Shown here: positions 6,458-9,637 of the stretch, in pieces | How the letters are laid out: each line of letters begins with the position of its first letter | Position numbering within the stretch: the stretch's first letter is position 1 | From: Spirochaetia bacterium UBA5368 | Lineage (GTDB): Bacteria; Spirochaetota; UBA4802; UBA5368 | NCBI GenBank assembly: GCA_002407865.1 | Contig: DHPI01000065.1 | Span: 124,051 to 133,687, forward strand | Length of the DNA: 9,637 bases | Direction: 5' to 3' | The notes under the pieces: generated by a model | Told to the model about the DNA's origin: nothing | The model's input: only the letters and a program-made list of their open reading frames with translations | Database searches by the model: none | Translations under genes and position numbers: made by a program

Positions 6458-8320
6458 ATGATATCGATCGACGACCACAACAAACCATCGGCCACGAGGG
6501 ATGAAACGACACCCCCGCCAGATCCGCTGAGCGCAGAGATGTATCGAAAGACGGCTGACTTTTATACAAAACTTATCCAGACATCCCCTGACGCCATTTT
6601 CATTTATGTTGACGAGAAAATCGTTTTCGCCAACAGGTCCGCAATCGAAATTCTGGGCGCACAGCACGAACACCAGGTTCTCGGGAAGGCGGTGTTCGAT
6701 TTCGTGCCGCGTGAAAGCCATGAACGGCTGAGAAAGGGCATTTGGAAAATAATTCACGATCGTGACGCCCACCTCACAACCGATGATAAAATAATCCGCC
6801 TTGACGGCACGATAATCGACATAGAAATCTCATCCTCGTTTTTTTCATACGATGGCGCTAACGGGGTACTTGCGTTCCTGAGAAACAGCACCAAGCGGAA
6901 AGCGGCGGAAGCCCGATTGCGCGAATCAGAGAACAAATACCGCACCATTTTCGAAACAACCGGCACCGCCATGATTTTCATCGAGAACGACACGACCATT
7001 TCGCTGATCAACCATGAAAGCGAGAAGATGTGCGGATTGCAAAAAAGCGACGTCGAAGGCAAAATGAGCTGGACTGAGTTTGTCGCGGACGCAGACCTGC
7101 CGCGCCTATTGAAAGCGCACGAACTCAGGCGCATCGATGAAAGCACCGTTCCCCGCAACCACGAATTCAGGTTCCACGACCGCGGCGGTAATTTCCGCAA
7201 TGTGTATCTCACCGTATCGCTGATCCCGGAGACCAACCAGAGCGTCGCATCCCTCATCGACATCACCGACATCCGCAGAGCGGAGGGCGCGCTGGCGGCA
7301 AGCGAAGCGCGATACAGACTGCTTGCCGAAAACGCGAGAGACATCATCATCGCCTACAAGCTCGACGGCAATATAACCTACATTAACAACGCCGGGTGCG
7401 GCGTTATCGGCAAATCAAGAGATGAAATATTATCCATGAGGGTCACCGACCTCATCCAGTCGAACAAGAACCACATACTGCATCGCGCGTTGATGGGAAA
7501 AAAGATCGATGAAAACAGGGTCTACTTCAACAAGGCGCAAATAACCGGCAGCGACGGTACGACGGTCCAGCTCGAAACGATTTCGAACCTCATCAAGGTA
7601 GACAACGATTCGCGGGAAGTTCTCGTCATCGCCCGCGACATCACCGAGCGGAAGAAGCTGGAGCGCGAGATCATCAATATTTCCGAGCGAATCCGCCTCC
7701 AGGTTGGCAGAGACCTGCACGACGACCTCAGCCCGCACCTCATCGGCATCGAAGCGCTCGCGGAGGTGCTGAAAATAAAGCTTGAGGACAAATCGGCGCC
7801 CGAATCGTATGACGCAGAAAAAATCAAATATCTCATCAATGAGGCAATCACGAAAACCCGCAGGCTGATACAGGGGCTCTGCCCCGTCGACATCGATTCG
7901 AAGGGGCTGACGTCAGCGCTGTATAATCTATCAAAGCGCATAAGCTCTCTGTATGGCATACGCTGTGTATTCTCGTGTGACAATTACACCGCCATACAGG
8001 ACAACATTCTCGCGACCAGCCTCTACTACATTGCCCAGGAGGCGACGTACAACGCCGTAAAACACGCACGGGCGCGAAATATAGTGATAACGCTTTACCC
8101 TGATAACGACGGCAATTATACGCTGAAAGTTGAAGACGACGGAATCGGCATACCGCTCGCATCCAGCAGTTCAAAGGGTATGGGATTGCAGATAATGCGC
8201 TACCGCGCGGAAATCATCAACAGCTCGTTCGAGATCAAGAAGAAAAAGACCGGCGGAACGGTTGTTTCGTGCTTTATACCGGATACATATTTCAAGAAAG
8301 ATACCGGAGACAATCAATGA
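6458..8320 (+). CDS. Soluble triple-PAS sensor histidine kinase, HisKA_3 (NarX/DegS) type
   Basis: From ATG 6458 the protein has 620 residues. This start lacks a strong ribosome binding site but follows the promoter candidate, and the residues before it look non-domain. PAS domains lie at about 31-145, 155-273 and 282-398, joined by typical helical linkers (SENKYRTIF, SEARYRLLA, DITERKKLERE). HisKA_3 dimerisation follows, with GRDLHDDLSPHLIGI (417-431) and H421 as phosphoacceptor. The HATPase domain has the N box EATYNAVKHA (528-537, N532), G1 EDDGIGI (559-565) and G2 KGMGLQIM (573-580), so kinase chemistry should be intact. In NarX the segment after the histidine is D-x-x-x-Q, and the Gln is needed for phosphatase action on the regulator. 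Here it is D422-D-L-S-P426, with Pro in place of Gln. No transmembrane helix is present, so it senses a cytoplasmic cue (redox, ligand or oxygen) through PAS domains; cofactors cannot be read from sequence. Its stop overlaps the regulator start by ATGA. Confidence 0.92.
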   Translation: MISIDDHNKPSATRDETTPPPDPLSAEMYRKTADFYTKLIQTSPDAIFIYVDEKIVFANRSAIEILGAQHEHQVLGKAVFDFVPRESHERLRKGIWKIIHDRDAHLTTDDKIIRLDGTIIDIEISSSFFSYDGANGVLAFLRNSTKRKAAEARLRESENKYRTIFETTGTAMIFIENDTTISLINHESEKMCGLQKSDVEGKMSWTEFVADADLPRLLKAHELRRIDESTVPRNHEFRFHDRGGNFRNVYLTVSLIPETNQSVASLIDITDIRRAEGALAASEARYRLLAENARDIIIAYKLDGNITYINNAGCGVIGKSRDEILSMRVTDLIQSNKNHILHRALMGKKIDENRVYFNKAQITGSDGTTVQLETISNLIKVDNDSREVLVIARDITERKKLEREIINISERIRLQVGRDLHDDLSPHLIGIEALAEVLKIKLEDKSAPESYDAEKIKYLINEAITKTRRLIQGLCPVDIDSKGLTSALYNLSKRISSLYGIRCVFSCDNYTAIQDNILATSLYYIAQEATYNAVKHARARNIVITLYPDNDGNYTLKVEDDGIGIPLASSSSKGMGLQIMRYRAEIINSSFEIKKKKTGGTVVSCFIPDTYFKKDTGDNQ

Positions 8321-9003
8321 AACCCAGATCCCCCGCGGCAATTTCGAAAAAAGCGTCAATCTTCATTGTCGAAGACCACCCCATTTTCCGCGACGGAATT
8401 ACGCAGCTCATCAACAAAGAACCCGACATGCTCGTGTGCGGAGAGGCGGAAAGCGCCCCGGAGGCTCTGGACATGATAAAAAAGGGTCTCCCCGATCTTA
8501 TCATTGTCGACATCACCCTTAAGGGAAGCTGCGGCATAGAGCTTACCAGAGAGCTCCATAAAAAATACGCGAACATCCCCGTGCTCGTGCTATCGATGCA
8601 CGATGAAACGATTTTCGCCGACCGCGTCCTTAAGGCGGGCGCGCGGGGGTATCTCACCAAGCAGGAAACCACGGCAACAGTCATCACCGCCATACGCAAA
8701 ATTCTTCGCGGGCGCCTGTATATCAGCGAAACAATGACCGAGCATTTTCTGAATCGGTACATTCGTGGTGACGCAACGGCAGGAGAATCCCCCGTCGACT
8801 CGCTCAGCGAGAGGGAATTCGAGGTGTTCAACCTTATCGGGCGGGGCCTTACGAATAAAACCATTGCAGACATGCTCTGCGTAAGCAGCAAAACGATATC
8901 CACCTACAGGGAACGCATAAAAGAAAAACTCAATCTCCGCAACAACGCCGAATTGAGCCGATACGCGATGTTCTGGCTGCAAAACAGCAGTAAACCGGAA
9001 TAA
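8317..9003 (+). CDS. NarL/FixJ-family response regulator (REC-LuxR HTH)
   Basis: A 228-residue protein starts at ATG 8317, which overlaps the kinase stop (ATGA). GGAG (8306-8309) lies seven bases upstream, so the two genes are translationally coupled. The receiver domain (about 13-130) has IVEDHPIFRDG (17-27, E19/D20 acidic pocket), IIVDITL (62-68, phosphoacceptor D65), LSMHD (92-96, S93 at the Thr/Ser position) and YLTKQ (112-116, K115). The C-terminal LuxR-type helix-turn-helix is LSEREFEVFNLIGRGLTNKT (163-182), followed by IADMLCVSSKTISTYRERI (183-201), with the scaffold through about 220. All receiver catalytic residues are present, so it should be phosphorylated by the upstream kinase, dimerise and bind DNA. 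Candidate targets are its own operon promoter and the carbonic anhydrase promoter, which share the 7-mer TATTGAT, but this is inference. The gene is followed by a 134-base gap containing a separate promoter. Confidence 0.94.
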   Translation: MKPRSPAAISKKASIFIVEDHPIFRDGITQLINKEPDMLVCGEAESAPEALDMIKKGLPDLIIVDITLKGSCGIELTRELHKKYANIPVLVLSMHDETIFADRVLKAGARGYLTKQETTATVITAIRKILRGRLYISETMTEHFLNRYIRGDATAGESPVDSLSEREFEVFNLIGRGLTNKTIADMLCVSSKTISTYRERIKEKLNLRNNAELSRYAMFWLQNSSKPE

Positions 9004-9023
9004 ATTGCCCACATCGTGAAATA

Positions 9024-9053
9024 TTGATTTACATGCCGCCCGACTGTTATAAT
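9024..9053 (+). promoter_or_regulatory. Extended -10 promoter for the gamma carbonic anhydrase gene
   Basis: A perfect TATAAT (9048-9053) is preceded by TGT (9045-9047), giving the extended -10 form TGnTATAAT. The -35 candidate TTGATT (9024-9029, 4/6) is 18 bases upstream. Transcription would start near 9060, giving a leader of about 78 bases. This is the strongest plus-strand promoter in the window and implies that the gene is expressed independently of the two-component operon. Confidence 0.65.
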
Positions 9054-9062
9054 CATCACGCA

Positions 9063-9090
9063 TGTGCCGGACTCGCGCAATCCCGGCATA
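9063..9090 (+). other. Stem-loop in the carbonic anhydrase leader
   Basis: TGCCGG (9065-9070) and CCGGCA (9083-9088) pair perfectly around a 12-base loop, extended by a G-T and a T-A pair (9063-9064 with 9089-9090). It begins about three bases after the predicted transcription start. This placement suits a 5'-end stabilising hairpin. No T-run follows, so it is not a terminator for the regulator gene. Confidence 0.4.
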
Positions 9091-9137
9091 CCAAATCACA
9101 ACCAGATTAATCAATATGCAATTACAGGAGAAGAAAC

Positions 9138-9637
9138 ATGATCCACCGCAATGTTATCACCGATTTTTCAAGCACGGCATGCGACCCGCAGATTGACGCG
9201 ACGGCTTGCGTTCACCCGATGGCCGCCGTTATAGGTAATGTCATCATTGGGAAACGCGTCATGGTATCGCCGTTCGCGTCAATACGCGGCGACGAAGGAC
9301 AGCCCCTCCATGTCGGTGATGAATCCAATGTGCAGGATGGGGTGATTATTCACGCGCTTGAAACTGAACATGACGGACATCCAATACAGAAAAACCTCGT
9401 CGACGCGGGCGAAAAAAAATATGCCGTGTACGTCGGCGCGCGGGTATCGCTTGCCCATCAGGCGCAGATACACGGGCCCGCGTATGTTGGAAATGACACC
9501 TTCATTGGAATGAAATCGATGATCTTCAAAGCGCGGGTGGGAAACAACTGTGTCGTGGAGCCGGGATGTCTTGTAATCGGCGTCACGGTCGCAGACGGAC
9601 ATTATGTGCCCGCCGGCGCGGTGCTGAAAACCCAGAA
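9138..9637 (+). CDS. Gamma-class carbonic anhydrase, Cam type (3' end cut by window edge)
   Basis: ATG 9138 is preceded by AGGAG (9126-9130) with seven bases of spacing, and 166 residues are visible before the sequence ends. The protein is a left-handed beta-helix of hexapeptide repeats (for example VIGNVIIGKRVMVSPFASI). It closely resembles the archaeal prototype Cam rather than the shorter Cam-like homologues. Metal ligands correspond to H72, H107 and H112 (Cam H81, H117, H122). R50, D52, Q66 and D67 match Cam R59, D61, Q75 and D76. The acidic residues tied to proton transfer are present: E53 in RGDEG matches Glu62, and E75 in HALET matches Glu84, within a Cam-type insertion loop (74-95). 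It should interconvert CO2 and bicarbonate as a trimer. There is no signal peptide, unlike exported Cam, so a cytoplasmic location is likely. The C-terminal helix, probably about 40-50 residues, lies beyond the edge. Confidence 0.92.
   Translation, partial: MIHRNVITDFSSTACDPQIDATACVHPMAAVIGNVIIGKRVMVSPFASIRGDEGQPLHVGDESNVQDGVIIHALETEHDGHPIQKNLVDAGEKKYAVYVGARVSLAHQAQIHGPAYVGNDTFIGMKSMIFKARVGNNCVVEPGCLVIGVTVADGHYVPAGAVLKTQ

Larger units (their letters stand above)
9021..9117. repeat. 9-bp inverted repeat bracketing the carbonic anhydrase promoter and leader
   Basis: ATATTGATT (9021-9029, overlapping the -35) recurs in inverse orientation as AATCAATAT (9109-9117), just before the Shine-Dalgarno. 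The match is perfect over nine bases with the copies 88 bp apart centre to centre. GATTAATC (9105-9112) is also a perfect palindrome overlapping the second copy. They could be paired regulator sites or chance in AT-rich sequence. Confidence 0.4.

Noticed and set aside
6754..7350. 198-codon minus-strand frame inside the kinase gene
   Set aside because: It is antisense to well-defined PAS domains, and its composition is that of a shadow frame.
1..9637. CRISPR array, insertion sequence, tRNA/rRNA, prophage or toxin-antitoxin genes
   Set aside because: No regularly spaced long repeats, transposase or integrase motifs, clover-leaf sequences or small paired toxin-like genes were seen on either strand.

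Overview
The window reads as an ordinary, densely coded stretch of a bacterial chromosome with moderate GC content. It has no mobile elements, CRISPR array, tRNA or rRNA that I can see. The gene set fits a free-living bacterium with a Gram-negative-type gene repertoire: a membrane-anchored alkaline-phosphatase-superfamily enzyme, an RsbU-like PPM phosphatase with two GAF domains, an LPG_synthase_TM-type membrane protein, SixA, a YjjU-type patatin, a NarX/NarL-style two-component pair and a Cam-type gamma carbonic anhydrase. Spirochaetes (Leptospira-like) or deltaproteobacteria are my leading guesses from the style of the proteins. No phylogenetic marker is present, so this is weak.

Layout. 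(1) 1-1461, minus strand: the first 487 residues of a five-helix membrane enzyme of the sulfatase/alkaline phosphatase superfamily, cut by the left edge. (2) 1462-1790: a divergent intergenic region with a good minus-strand promoter, short direct repeats and one doubtful small Cys-rich reading frame. (3) 1791-3578 and 3648-4658, plus strand: a GAF-GAF-PPM phosphatase followed by an eight-helix flippase-like protein. (4) 4660-5118, minus strand: sixA, ending one base from its convergent neighbour. (5) 5395-6306, plus strand: a patatin-like phospholipase. (6) 6458-8320 and 8317-9003, plus strand: a soluble triple-PAS histidine kinase and its LuxR-type response regulator, overlapping by ATGA. (7) 9138 to the right edge, plus strand: a gamma carbonic anhydrase with its own strong extended -10 promoter, cut before its C-terminal helix.

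How they may work together. Three genes are signalling phosphatases or phosphotransfer proteins of different chemistry: Ser/Thr-P (PPM), His-P (SixA) and His-Asp (kinase/regulator). Three others act at the envelope or on lipids: the AlkP-type membrane enzyme, the flippase-like protein and the patatin. The only tightly coupled unit is the kinase/regulator pair. The most specific observations are these: the kinase has proline where HisKA_3 kinases such as NarX carry the phosphatase glutamine; the 7-mer TATTGAT overlaps the -35 of the promoters on both sides of the two-component pair and recurs inverted in the carbonic anhydrase leader; and the membrane AlkP-family enzyme has a threonine nucleophile. 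I did not find a clearly new biological system. Most of the window is recognisable families in an accessory arrangement.
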